Of a stretch of 64,000 bases of DNA, positions 1-7,965 are shown piece after piece. The number at the start of each line of letters is the position of its first letter. Positions within the stretch are counted from its first letter, which is position 1. The stretch is from NCBI RefSeq assembly GCF_013409935.1, contig NZ_JACCCO010000003.1, positions 1,488,001 to 1,552,000 of the forward strand, read 5' to 3'. The notes beneath the pieces are model-generated. The model worked only from the letters and a program-made list of their open reading frames with translations. It had not been told where the DNA came from and made no database searches. The stretch is from Streptosporangium sandarakinum. GTDB taxonomy: Bacteria; Actinomycetota; Actinomycetes; Streptosporangiales; Streptosporangiaceae. The translations under genes were made by a program, and so were the position numbers.

Positions 1-1086
1 CAGGACGCCCGCGAGGCGGGCCTGCCGTACATCGTGGACGGGGAGCTGTCCAAGCGGGTCATCACCGAGGCGAAGAAGACGCCCGAGCGTGCCTGGCTGG
101 GCGAGGTCTCCGCCGTGGTGCTCCAGCAGGCGCTCGCCGATCTGAACACCGCCTACCGAAACTTCTTCGCCTCGGTCGCCGGGAAACGGAAGGGTCCGAA
201 GGCCGCGCCGCCCCGGTTCCGGTCGCGTAAGGACAACCGGCAGGCGATCCGGTTCACGAAGAACGCCAGGTTCGCCATCATGCCGGGCGGGAAGCTGCGG
301 CTGCCGAAGATCGGGGATGTGGAGGTCCGCTGGTCCCGCGCCCTGCCCGCCGAACCCTCCAGCGTGACCGTGGTCAAAGACGCGGCCGGACGGTACTTCG
401 CGAGCTTCGTGGTCGAGGTCGCCGAGCAGTCGCTCCCGCCCGCCGATGCCGAGGTCGGCATCGACCTGGGCCTAGCCCACTTCGCGGTGACCTCGGAAGG
501 CTGGAAGATCGACTCACCCCGGTTCCTGCGCCGGGCGGAGAAGAAACTCAAGAAGCTCCAACGCGCCCTGTCGCGTAAAGAGAAGGGCTCGAACAACCGG
601 GCCAAGGCTCGTCGCAAGGTCGCCCGCCAGCACGCGAAGGTCACCGACACGCGCCACGAGTTCCACCACCAGCTCTCCACGCAGATCATTCGCGACAACC
701 AAGCGGTGCATGTGGAGGACCTGGCGGTGGTGGGACTGGCGCGCACCAAGCTGGCCAAAAGCGTGCACGACGCGGGCTGGTCGCAGTTCATCGCGATGCT
801 GGAGTACAAGGCGAAGCTGTACGGGCGAACCTTCCATCGGATCGACCGGTGGTTCCCCTCCTCCAAGCTCTGCTCGGAGTGCGGCGCTCTGCAAGAGTCG
901 ATGCCGCTGAACGTCCGGTCGTGGATCTGCGCCTGTGGCGCGGCCCACGACCGGGACGTCAATGCGGCGATCAACATCCTGGCCGCCGGACGGGCGGACA
1001 GGCGAAACGCCTGTGGAGGGCCGGTAAGACCACCGCTCGCGGTGGCACAGCCCAGTGAAGCAGGAAGCCACAGAGGCGCCGCATGA
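1..1086 (+). CDS. tnpB: IS200/IS605-family TnpB RNA-guided nuclease, 5' end outside window
   Basis: The frame is open from base 1, so the start lies upstream and only about 361 codons are visible. The RuvC-like catalytic residues can be seen in order: Asp in GIDLGL, Glu in HVEDLAV and Asp in HDRDVNAAINI, with a zinc ribbon CSECG...CACG between the last two. TnpB proteins are omega-RNA-guided DNA nucleases encoded by IS605-type elements. No TnpA transposase is visible. The 3' part of the gene overlaps the element's right end, which would also be the guide RNA gene. The coding sequence runs into a penicillin acylase remnant. The catalytic part looks intact; the N-terminus cannot be judged. Confidence 0.93.
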   Translation, partial: QDAREAGLPYIVDGELSKRVITEAKKTPERAWLGEVSAVVLQQALADLNTAYRNFFASVAGKRKGPKAAPPRFRSRKDNRQAIRFTKNARFAIMPGGKLRLPKIGDVEVRWSRALPAEPSSVTVVKDAAGRYFASFVVEVAEQSLPPADAEVGIDLGLAHFAVTSEGWKIDSPRFLRRAEKKLKKLQRALSRKEKGSNNRAKARRKVARQHAKVTDTRHEFHHQLSTQIIRDNQAVHVEDLAVVGLARTKLAKSVHDAGWSQFIAMLEYKAKLYGRTFHRIDRWFPSSKLCSECGALQESMPLNVRSWICACGAAHDRDVNAAINILAAGRADRRNACGGPVRPPLAVAQPSEAGSHRGAA

Positions 1087-1134
1087 CGCGGCACGGGCTG
1101 AACCTCCGGCCTTCAGGCCGGGGAGCGCGTCAAC
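1013..1134 (+). ncRNA. Predicted omega RNA / right end of tnpB element 1
   Basis: This segment shares the block GAAACGCCTGTGGAGGGCCG and a later CAGGAAGCC with the right end of the second tnpB element (46489-46613). It ends in a hairpin (CTCCGGCCT/AGGCCGGGGAG, about 1104-1125) followed by CGCGTCAAC. In TnpB systems the RNA scaffold ends at the element's right end, so the guide would be the flanking bases from about 1135. The boundary is inferred by comparing the two elements; transcription was not tested. Confidence 0.6.
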
Positions 1135-1706
1135 TGAGCGACACCGGCGTGGACAGGCTGCCCGACCCGGCCTGCCGGGGCAAGGAGTGGGTCGGCCCCA
1201 TCACCGCCACCGACGTGTGGACGAACCTGCTCGACCTCGGCCGCCTGGGAAGCGGCTCATCGTTCAAGCTCGACATCGCCAACCCGGTGGTGCAGGGCGC
1301 GCTGGCCGACGCCGTGCGGTTCTTCACCGCCAATGACCTGCCGCTGACGCTCACGCCGGGGCAGGCCCAGCGCTACGGCGACGTCCCGGTGCCGGGCTGC
1401 ACCGAGGGGGAGGGCTGCTTCGACCGGATCCGCACCGGCGGCCCGCTCGGCGAGGCGGGCCGCTATCCGGACGTCGACACCGGCTCCAGCTTCATGATGG
1501 CCGTGGAACTGACCCCGGCCGGGCCGCGCACCCGCACCGTGCTGACGTACTCGCTGTCGGCCGGCGCGGCCTCGCCGCACCACGCCGACCAGACCGAGCT
1601 GTTCTCCCGCGGCGGGTGGGTGACGGAGCGGTTCACCGAGGCCGAGATCAGGGCGTACCCGCATCTGACGACGACGTCGCTGCGGTCGGCCTCACCCCCG
1701 GCCTGA
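1135..1706 (+). pseudogene. Penicillin acylase family protein, C-terminal remnant
   Basis: The frame after the tnpB right end encodes about 190 residues typical of the C-terminal end of penicillin amidase (Ntn hydrolase) proteins, with the stretches KEWVGPITATDVW, YPDVDTGSSF and SPHHADQTELFSR. The N-terminal nucleophile and most of the beta chain are missing, so it cannot be active. The break coincides with the tnpB right end at 1134, so loss by insertion, or insertion followed by deletion, is the simplest reading. The last codons run into a palindrome at 1696-1715. The family call is from recognised motifs, not from a search. Confidence 0.75.
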
Positions 1707-1715
1707 AGGCCGGGG
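1696..1715. repeat. IS605 right-end-like palindrome
   Basis: CCCCGGCCT and AGGCCGGGG form a 9-bp stem with a 2-base loop. The reverse complement resembles the terminal hairpin of the tnpB element at 1104-1125. It may be a solo right-end remnant facing left, or simply a terminator of the acylase gene. Confidence 0.4.
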
Positions 1716-1748
1716 CACCGCGGACGATCCTCGTCGCCCCGACGCGCC

Positions 1749-1781
1749 TGCCGGACGGCCCCCCGGGGGAGCCGTCCGGCA
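1749..1781 (+). terminator. Hairpin after acylase remnant
   Basis: TGCCGGACGGC and GCCGTCCGGCA form an 11-bp perfect stem around an 11-base loop. There is no T-run, as is common in high-GC actinomycetes. The rest of 1707-1993 shows no gene; it holds the upstream region of the small peptide gene. Confidence 0.5.
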
Positions 1782-1993
1782 CGGCCACGACGCCGGATCG
1801 GTGGTGCTGGCCGGCACGAGGTCCGACCGGGTCCGGCTCCTCGACCTGCGCGAGCCGGTGAACTTCGGACACGCAGGTCAAAGGCATTCGGTGGCGGCCG
1901 GGTGGCGTCCGGATGGATGTTCGATGGCGGGGATCGCAAGCATGTACATCACAGCGGTCCCCGCTGGAATCCCCGCCGAAAGGAGGTAACGAC

Positions 1994-2095
1994 ATGGACG
2001 TGAACACCCTGGTGGCCTCGCTGCAGGAGCTGGACGTCACCGCCGACGGCCGCGAGCTCCTCGCCGCCGAGCAGGCCGGTCTGAGCCCGCAGTAA
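1994..2095 (+). CDS. Small peptide, candidate RiPP precursor or signal peptide (33 aa)
   Basis: A perfect Shine-Dalgarno AAAGGAGGT precedes the ATG. The peptide begins MDVNTLVASL, is acidic, has no Cys or Trp, and ends EQAGLSPQ. There is no signal peptide or membrane segment. A strong hairpin lies right after it, then six coupled genes including a split M16 peptidase and an exporter, so a ribosomally made precursor is a reasonable inference. The helix-prone N-terminal two thirds (LVASLQELDV) would be a leader and the C-terminal residues a core. I recognise no known precursor family, and the product class is unknown. Confidence 0.65.
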   Translation: MDVNTLVASLQELDVTADGRELLAAEQAGLSPQ

Positions 2096-2122
2096 GTCTC
2101 AGCCCTCGGTAAGTACGGGAGC

Positions 2123-2155
2123 GAGGTGGTGCGCCGGTCTCCGGCGCACCACCTC
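2123..2155 (+). terminator. Strong hairpin between peptide gene and downstream operon
   Basis: GAGGTGGTGCGCCGG and CCGGCGCACCACCTC form a perfect 15-bp stem with a TCT loop. Its place between the small peptide gene and the enzyme genes fits an attenuator or processing site that raises precursor output relative to the enzymes. No U-tract follows. Confidence 0.7.
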
Positions 2156-2178
2156 TACGACAAAGGGCCGGGAAACAC

Positions 2179-2937
2179 ATGCTGACGCCTGCCTTTAACG
2201 ATCACAGAGAGTTGACGGCCGGATACGACGCGCTGGCACGGCTGACGGCCGAGCGGTACGGCCCGAGGTCGCAAGCGCTCGTGTTCGTCCTGACCGAAGA
2301 GCTGATCAGGCTGCGTACCGTGCTGGCGGGGGACCCGGGGGCGATGGTGATCGCGGCGCGGGTGGACCGGCTGCGCGAGGCCATCCAGGACCTTTACCGG
2401 GTGAGCGAGTTCCCGGCGCTGCCCAGCCCGTCCAGCAGGGTGGTGTCCGAGTCTCCGCTGGTGATCGAGTTCGATCGCGATCGGTTCGAAGAGCGTTACG
2501 CGGCGGCCGTCCCCGTGGTGAGCCCCCGGCTCGTCGAGGTCTCCGGTCCTCTGCTCGGCCCGCTCCGGGCGGGGGTGCCGTACATGTTCGTGATCGACGA
2601 TCGAGGCACGCTGGTGGTCTGGAACCGCGCCTTCCGGCTGCGCGATCTGGTGTTCGGGCGGGCCACCGCGATGGCCGCGGGGGTCCGGGTCGCCCATCCG
2701 CTGCTGGTGCCGCAACGGCTCATGGCGCAGGCGGCCGGGGAGATCGTGTTCGTGGGGGAGCCGAGGGTGTGCGCCGTCGTCGCCAACACCAAGTCCGGGC
2801 ACTTCCGGCCTCCGCCCGCCACGCGCGACACCATCCGCCGGGTGTGCTCGACCGTGCTCGAACTCGACCGGCGCGACGTGGATGTCTTCACCCTCGAACT
2901 GCCTGACACTGGAGACGGACATGACAGACGATCATGA
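2179..2937 (+). CDS. Uncharacterised protein with SGHF(R)P motif
   Basis: A 252-residue soluble protein, first gene of the operon behind the hairpin. The N-terminal 80 residues are helical. The C-terminal half has beta-rich stretches (GVPYMFVIDDRGTLVVWN), a conserved-looking AHPLL, and NTKSGHFRPPP near residue 203-213. I recall SGHY/F-x-P motifs from uncharacterised bacterial proteins but cannot assign a function. The stop overlaps the next start by 17 bases, so it is co-translated with the CYTH gene. A tailoring or peptide-binding role is only inferred from context. Confidence 0.8.
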   Translation: MLTPAFNDHRELTAGYDALARLTAERYGPRSQALVFVLTEELIRLRTVLAGDPGAMVIAARVDRLREAIQDLYRVSEFPALPSPSSRVVSESPLVIEFDRDRFEERYAAAVPVVSPRLVEVSGPLLGPLRAGVPYMFVIDDRGTLVVWNRAFRLRDLVFGRATAMAAGVRVAHPLLVPQRLMAQAAGEIVFVGEPRVCAVVANTKSGHFRPPPATRDTIRRVCSTVLELDRRDVDVFTLELPDTGDGHDRRS

Positions 2938-3634
2938 GGTCGCTTCCGGGATCAACCGGCTGCCGGCCTACACCGTGGGTGTGGAACACGAGTACAAGTG
3001 GCTGCTGGACCAGACCCCCGGCGACGTGCCCGAGGCACTCGGGTCGATGGGGCTGAGCGCCGGCTACCCGGTGCGGACGGCGAACGACGTGACCCATTCC
3101 AGCGTGTACTTCGACGATCCCGGCTGGAGCCTGGCCGGGGCCGGCCTCTCACTGACGTTGCGGGTCTACCACGGCACGATGCGCGCGTTCGGCGCGCTGG
3201 TCGCCAAGCACACCCTCGAATGGCGCGACGGACGACGCGACGCGGCCGAGCTGGCCGTACGTGTGGATCCCCGCAGGGCCGAGGAGAGCCTCCAGGACTG
3301 GGAGCTCCTGCCGCTGCGCCACCTGGCGCGGTACTTCCGCGAACGGTTACCGCTGTCGCCGTACGCGACGGCGGTGCAGGTCAGAAAGCAGGCGCGGCTC
3401 GGCACAGCCCTCGCGCTCAGCCTGGACCGCACGTCGATCTCCCGGCCCGCGGACCCGAAGCCGCTCGATGAGCGGACCTGGCTGGAGATCGAGTGCAACG
3501 AGCCGGGGAGAGGGACGCTGCGCGAACTCGGCGACCTGGCCGGGAAGATCACGGCAGCCGTGGGCAAGGCTCCGCACGAGCTGACCAAGCCCGAGATGGC
3601 GGCCCGGCTCATGGGATGGGACGGCACGCGATGA
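2921..3634 (+). CDS. CYTH-domain (triphosphate tunnel) protein
   Basis: A 237-residue protein starting at ATG 2921, 6 bases after GGAG. The CYTH signature ExExK is present as EHEYK at residues 22-26, followed by charged strands (AKHTLEWRDG, AVRVDPRR, LEIECNE) as expected for the eight-stranded tunnel of class IV adenylate cyclases and inorganic triphosphatases. Such enzymes bind a triphosphate and two metal ions. Substrate unknown. Being coupled to peptidase and exporter genes suggests a role in modifying a peptide with a nucleotide or phosphate, but that is speculation. It overlaps the MFS gene by ATGA. Confidence 0.85.
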   Translation: MTDDHEVASGINRLPAYTVGVEHEYKWLLDQTPGDVPEALGSMGLSAGYPVRTANDVTHSSVYFDDPGWSLAGAGLSLTLRVYHGTMRAFGALVAKHTLEWRDGRRDAAELAVRVDPRRAEESLQDWELLPLRHLARYFRERLPLSPYATAVQVRKQARLGTALALSLDRTSISRPADPKPLDERTWLEIECNEPGRGTLRELGDLAGKITAAVGKAPHELTKPEMAARLMGWDGTR

Positions 3635-4821
3635 GGCTGCCCAAGGACTACTGGATTCTCTGGACCGGCGGCGGGCTGTCCCTGCTGGGCAGCTACATGC
3701 AGTACATCGCCTTGCCCCTGTGGGTCCTGGACGTCACCGGCTCCCCGGTGGCCACGGGTTCGGCGTTCGCGATGAGCGTGCTGCCGACCGTCCTGCTCGC
3801 GCCGGTGGCCGGCTATCTCGCCGACCGTGTCGACCGCAGGATTCTCACGATCGTCTGCGAGGCCGTCTCGGGGGTGGCGGTCCTGGTGCTCCTGCTGTCC
3901 ACCGAGCACGCAAGCGTGATCGGGGTGTACATAGGGGCCTTCGCCGTGCGGACGTTCAACACCGCGACGGTACCCGCCACCCAGGCGATGATCCGCGCCA
4001 AGGTGCCCGAGGATCTCCTGCCACGGGCCTCGGCCCGGTTCGACCTGGTCAACTCGGTCGCCATCATCGCCGGCCCGGCGCTGGGAAGCGCCGTGTACGC
4101 GGCGGCGGGCATCGAATGGGTGCTCTACGCGAACCTGGCCTCGTTCCTCGTCAGCGCCGGGCTCACCGCGGCCGTCTCCCCCTGTCCCGGCGCGCGTTCG
4201 CAGCGGGGGATCGCGACGGCGACGCTCAGCGCGCTCGGGCACGTGATGCGCAGCGCCAGGCTCGCGCCCGTGGCCCTGACCGAGGGGGTCTACTACCTGT
4301 TCATCGGCGGCTCCACCGCGCTGTGCGTGATCCTCGCGAGCAGCGGCCTCGGTGACGCGCTGAGCGGCCTGTACGTCGCCGGCATGGGCGCGGGATGGCT
4401 GCTGACCTCGACCGTCATCCTGACGCGCTTCGGCGGGCGGGCGGCTGAGGTGGTGCGGGTGGCCGGTCTCTGCGCCGTTCCCGTCGCCGTCCTGCAATGG
4501 GTCGCGGTGGGGTGGAACCCGGTGACCTGCTTCGTGTGCGGCATGGTCGCGGGCATGGCGAACCTGGCCGTCGCCGGCGGCGCCTCGATCGTCTACCAGG
4601 CCGAGACGGATAAGGACAACGCGGGCCGGATCTTCGCGATGCGCCGCGCGCTCATCAACGCCTGCCTGGGCGTGTCCACGATCGGGCTGCCGGCCCTGGG
4701 GGTCGCGCTCGGCATCGGCCAGGTCCTGCTGATCATGGCGGTGATCGCGACGGTGGGCACGGCCGGGGTCCGGCTCATGCGACCGCGGCTCGCCGTTCCC
4801 GCCGAGGAGTCACGAGCGTGA
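3631..4821 (+). CDS. MFS transporter, probable peptide product exporter
   Basis: A 396-residue membrane protein with about 12 hydrophobic segments. The typical MFS loop 2-3 motif appears as GYLADRVDRR. The start overlaps the CYTH stop (ATGA) and its own stop overlaps the next start (GTGA), so it is translated as part of the six-gene operon. Members of this group export small molecules or peptides; export of the locus product, or self-protection, is the natural inference. No substrate can be named. Confidence 0.9.
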   Translation: MRLPKDYWILWTGGGLSLLGSYMQYIALPLWVLDVTGSPVATGSAFAMSVLPTVLLAPVAGYLADRVDRRILTIVCEAVSGVAVLVLLLSTEHASVIGVYIGAFAVRTFNTATVPATQAMIRAKVPEDLLPRASARFDLVNSVAIIAGPALGSAVYAAAGIEWVLYANLASFLVSAGLTAAVSPCPGARSQRGIATATLSALGHVMRSARLAPVALTEGVYYLFIGGSTALCVILASSGLGDALSGLYVAGMGAGWLLTSTVILTRFGGRAAEVVRVAGLCAVPVAVLQWVAVGWNPVTCFVCGMVAGMANLAVAGGASIVYQAETDKDNAGRIFAMRRALINACLGVSTIGLPALGVALGIGQVLLIMAVIATVGTAGVRLMRPRLAVPAEESRA

Positions 4822-5945
4822 GAACCGAGAAACTGACCGTCTCGCGCGGTGACACCGCGGCGTGGGACCTGCCCTTCGGCCCCGGGCACGACCCGGAAGA
4901 GGTCGCCGGACGGGCGGCGCTCACCGCGCGCTACCTCGTCGACGTGCGCTCCGGGGGGATCGGCGCCCTGGCGGCGGAGAACGGTTGGGTCCACCGGCAC
5001 GCCATGCAGCCCGACCGTTCCCAGTTCTCGCTCTGGGGGCCGGGCATCGACCCGGAGAGCATCGCCATGGTGGCGGAGAGGATCGAGCCGAGTCCGTCGC
5101 GAGCCCTGCTGGAGGAGCTCAAGGCGGCCCAGCTCGCTCATGCGGGAGCCCGCAGGTACTCCAACGTCGAGGACATCCTGTACGGCCTGCACGTCGCGGG
5201 ATGGGGGCACCGGGGGTGCGTCCACAGCCTCGGCGACGCCGAGACGCTGGCCGCGATAGGCGTGACCGACTTCCGCGACTACCTCGCCGAATGCGTGAAG
5301 GGCCTGAGCTACTCCTGCTTCGCCGGCGACACCCTCGTCGGCGGCGGCCAGGCGTACGAGAAGGAGTTCGGCGCCACGTGGAGAGGAGGGGTCGAATTCG
5401 TCAGGACGACGGCCACGCGTTTCACGGTGGCGGTGGCGGTGCCGTTCTCCGCCGACGAGGCGGATGAGGTGACGCTGGCCGTCATCAGCGAGGCACTGGG
5501 CACGATGACGCCGGGCCGGATACTGGCCCGGCTGCGGGAACGCCGGGGAATCGCCTACAGCGGGGGAGCGATTTACCGGCGTGAGCACGGGCGGCCGGTG
5601 CTGATGGCCACCGCTTCGACACTCGCCGAGCATGTGGGCGCGTGCGCCGCGGAACTGGTCGCCCTCACGAGGGGGGTGGGCGACATCTCGGAGGCCGAGT
5701 GGCGAACGGCGGCCCGCAGGGTGCAGGTCAAGGCCCGGGCCGCGCTTGAGGATCCGTTCGCCGCGGTGTCCGAGCGCAGGCGGGCGTCGGCCGGCCAGCC
5801 GACGCTCGCCGAGATGTCGACGCGGGCTGTCGCCACCGCCGAGCGGCTCGCCGCCACGCCGCCGCGTCCGGCCGGCGGGCTTGCGCGAGCCGTGATCGGA
5901 GCCGTGGACGACCGCATGGAACGTGAACTGGAGAGTGCCTGGTGA
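4818..5945 (+). CDS. M16-like peptidase, non-catalytic (R/Y) subunit
   Basis: A 375-residue protein without the zinc motif HxxEH. Near residues 235-250 it carries ARLRERRGIAYSGGAIY, which matches the RE-x-x-G-(L/I)-A-Y substrate-binding signature of the C-terminal M16 domain. In M16B peptidases the zinc and R/Y half-sites lie on two chains; the next gene carries the other half. The pair would therefore be a heterodimeric protease able to cleave short peptides. It overlaps both neighbours by 4 bases. Confidence 0.8.
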   Translation: MRTEKLTVSRGDTAAWDLPFGPGHDPEEVAGRAALTARYLVDVRSGGIGALAAENGWVHRHAMQPDRSQFSLWGPGIDPESIAMVAERIEPSPSRALLEELKAAQLAHAGARRYSNVEDILYGLHVAGWGHRGCVHSLGDAETLAAIGVTDFRDYLAECVKGLSYSCFAGDTLVGGGQAYEKEFGATWRGGVEFVRTTATRFTVAVAVPFSADEADEVTLAVISEALGTMTPGRILARLRERRGIAYSGGAIYRREHGRPVLMATASTLAEHVGACAAELVALTRGVGDISEAEWRTAARRVQVKARAALEDPFAAVSERRRASAGQPTLAEMSTRAVATAERLAATPPRPAGGLARAVIGAVDDRMERELESAW

Positions 5946-7132
5946 GCGAGGTGGAACTGACGCACGTCACGGTAGGGGGACTGGAGGTGTGCCTGGCCAC
6001 CGTCCCGTGGGCGCGGTCGTTCGCGGCGGTGCTCCAGGTGGGCTCGGGATGCGGCGCCGACCCGGGAGGGCTGGCCGGTCTGGCCCATCTGTGCGAGCAC
6101 GAGCGGATCGCCCATGCGGCGCGGCTGGTCCCCGCCGCGGAGGTGACCGTCAACGGGCTGACGGAGTCGGGCTGGACCCGGTTCCAGTGCTCGGCGGACG
6201 TGACCACCTGGGGAAGCGCGGTGGACCGCGTGCTGGCGATGTTCGACCCGGGGCAGTTGGACAACGCCGCGCTGGCCGCCGAGACCTCCGCCATGCTGAT
6301 CGAGATGGAGCGCACCGGGGGCAGGCCGGCCTTGCGGCTGGGGCCCCTGATGGCGGCCGCCGCGCTGCCGGGCTCGGATCTGGCCCGGCTGGGCGAGGCG
6401 AGCGCGGACACCGTCCACGCCATCGGCCACGAAGACATGAAGGTCTTTCTTGACCGCCACTACCGTCCCGGCAACGCGCGGTTGATCGTGGCCTCGCCGG
6501 TGCCGGCCGATGAGATCGTGACGCACCTGTCCGCGTGGGACGGCCCCTTGCGCGCGGACGGCCTTTTGCGCGCGGACGACCCGCCCGGCGCGGTCGCGGG
6601 CCCCGCCGTACCCGAGCTGGACGGCACCTGGGTGGCCACGCTGGCGGTGAGCAGGCCCGCCGCATCTCAGGGCGTGGCCGCGGCCGTGGCCGGAAAGGTC
6701 GCCCTCGACGGCGACGGACTGATCGAGCGGGTGTCGAGGCGTCACGGGCATCGGGTCGCCGGGGCGGCCGTCCTGCACGGCGGCTCGCATGATCTGGCCG
6801 TGCTGAGCTGGGGGACGGTACAGCCTTCGGCGGCCGTCCTGCGGGACATGCGGCGGTTGTTCGACGGCGATCCGGAGTTCTCCGCCGGCCGGGAACGGTT
6901 GGAGAGGGCCCGGCACCTGGCCGCCGTGACGCACAGCTTCGAACACCAGACCATGAGCGGGCTGGCCGGCCAGCTCGCCAGGTGGCTGAACCGGACCGGG
7001 CCCCGGCCGATGTCGGTGGACGACTTCCGGTCGGTGCCGCTGCGCGACATCGGCGAGAGCGTGGCCGCGCTGCTCTCTGCGGCCCGGCTGTGGCACTGGG
7101 ACGCGGGCCGTCCGAACCCGCTGGAGATGTGA
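5942..7132 (+). CDS. M16-family zinc peptidase, catalytic subunit
   Basis: A 396-residue protein with the inverted zinc motif HLCEH at residues 49-53, in the context GLAGLAHLCEHERIAH, close to the M16 consensus G-x-A-H-x-x-E-H. A likely third ligand is the Glu in AMLIEME near residue 121. It begins on GTG overlapping the stop of the partner subunit. M16 enzymes mature peptides in several biosynthetic pathways (PqqF is one). Here the likely substrate is the 33-residue peptide from 1994-2095, an inference from linkage. Confidence 0.88.
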   Translation: MSEVELTHVTVGGLEVCLATVPWARSFAAVLQVGSGCGADPGGLAGLAHLCEHERIAHAARLVPAAEVTVNGLTESGWTRFQCSADVTTWGSAVDRVLAMFDPGQLDNAALAAETSAMLIEMERTGGRPALRLGPLMAAAALPGSDLARLGEASADTVHAIGHEDMKVFLDRHYRPGNARLIVASPVPADEIVTHLSAWDGPLRADGLLRADDPPGAVAGPAVPELDGTWVATLAVSRPAASQGVAAAVAGKVALDGDGLIERVSRRHGHRVAGAAVLHGGSHDLAVLSWGTVQPSAAVLRDMRRLFDGDPEFSAGRERLERARHLAAVTHSFEHQTMSGLAGQLARWLNRTGPRPMSVDDFRSVPLRDIGESVAALLSAARLWHWDAGRPNPLEM

Positions 7133-7134
7133 GC

Positions 7135-7911
7135 ATGCTTCCGGAGATCACGTCCGCAGGCGGATACACGACCCTGGCCGTGGCGCAGGCGCTCGCCGAA
7201 CTGGGCTGGCCTCCCGCCGCGCCGAAGGACGGCCCCTCCGGGGAGCGGCACGCGCTGGTCCTGACCTGGCCCGGCGATCCGACCCCGGCGTTCGTGGAGT
7301 GGGGACGACACCTCCCCTACCGGCTGGACGCGCTGCCGTGGGCGCTGGCGAGCGGGCACGGCGGGATCGATGTCCTCCTCGGCGGGCAGGCCCCCGCATC
7401 CGTGCCGCTGAAGTGCGAGGACGACCTGCGTACGGCCGCGCTCAGGCTCGCCGAGACCGTCCGCGACCGGTTCGCCGGCAGGCCCGCGCCCCTGGTTCAC
7501 GTGCCGGAGGGGCCACCGCCGCTCCTGCCGTACGGGCTGATCGACTGGTCGGTGCCGGCGGGCCGGACCGCGTCACTCATCCGGGCGCTCGGCAGCCCCG
7601 CCCCCGGCGCCTGGACCAGCGTGGACGGCATACGCCTGACCGTGGGCAGCGCCGGCCTCACGGACCTGCCCTCCGCGTGCGCGCCGCCCGGCACCGTCCT
7701 CGCCGCCGACGGCGACGGACTGCTCGTCCAGGCGGGGGATGGGATCCTGCGGATCGGCGACGTCCGCGATCTCATCGGCCCCGTCTGCCCGCCGCCGGAC
7801 AGCCGCCTGGGCAGGGACGTGGCCGGCGAGACGGAGGCGCTCCGCCAGCGGGTCACCGATCTGGAGCACATGGTCCGCTATCTCGTTCGATGTAGATTCG
7901 ATGGCGTTTGA
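7135..7911 (+). CDS. Protein with formyltransferase C-terminal-like domain
   Basis: A 258-residue protein, last of the coupled operon (2 bases after the previous stop). From about residue 135 it reads IDWSVPAG..SLIRAL..PAPGAWT, then a beta-barrel-like GTVLAADGDGLLVQAGDG, which matches the C-terminal domain of methionyl-tRNA and sugar formyltransferases. The N-terminal part is short and I do not see the catalytic Asn-His-Asp arrangement of the formyltransferase domain, so transferase activity is doubtful. It ends in a charged helix (ETEALRQRVTDLEHM). Its role in the peptide locus is unknown. Confidence 0.75.
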   Translation: MLPEITSAGGYTTLAVAQALAELGWPPAAPKDGPSGERHALVLTWPGDPTPAFVEWGRHLPYRLDALPWALASGHGGIDVLLGGQAPASVPLKCEDDLRTAALRLAETVRDRFAGRPAPLVHVPEGPPPLLPYGLIDWSVPAGRTASLIRALGSPAPGAWTSVDGIRLTVGSAGLTDLPSACAPPGTVLAADGDGLLVQAGDGILRIGDVRDLIGPVCPPPDSRLGRDVAGETEALRQRVTDLEHMVRYLVRCRFDGV

Positions 7912-7965
7912 AGATCGTCACCCGTCACAGTCGAGGTTCCGCAGGATTCCACGTAAGGAGCTCCC

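Noticed and set aside
1013-1134. Reading the tnpB C-terminal extension (after NAAINILAAG) as a functional protein domain
   Set aside because: These codons coincide with the conserved right-end/omega RNA block that is non-coding in the second element, so the tail is probably RNA-constrained, not protein-constrained.
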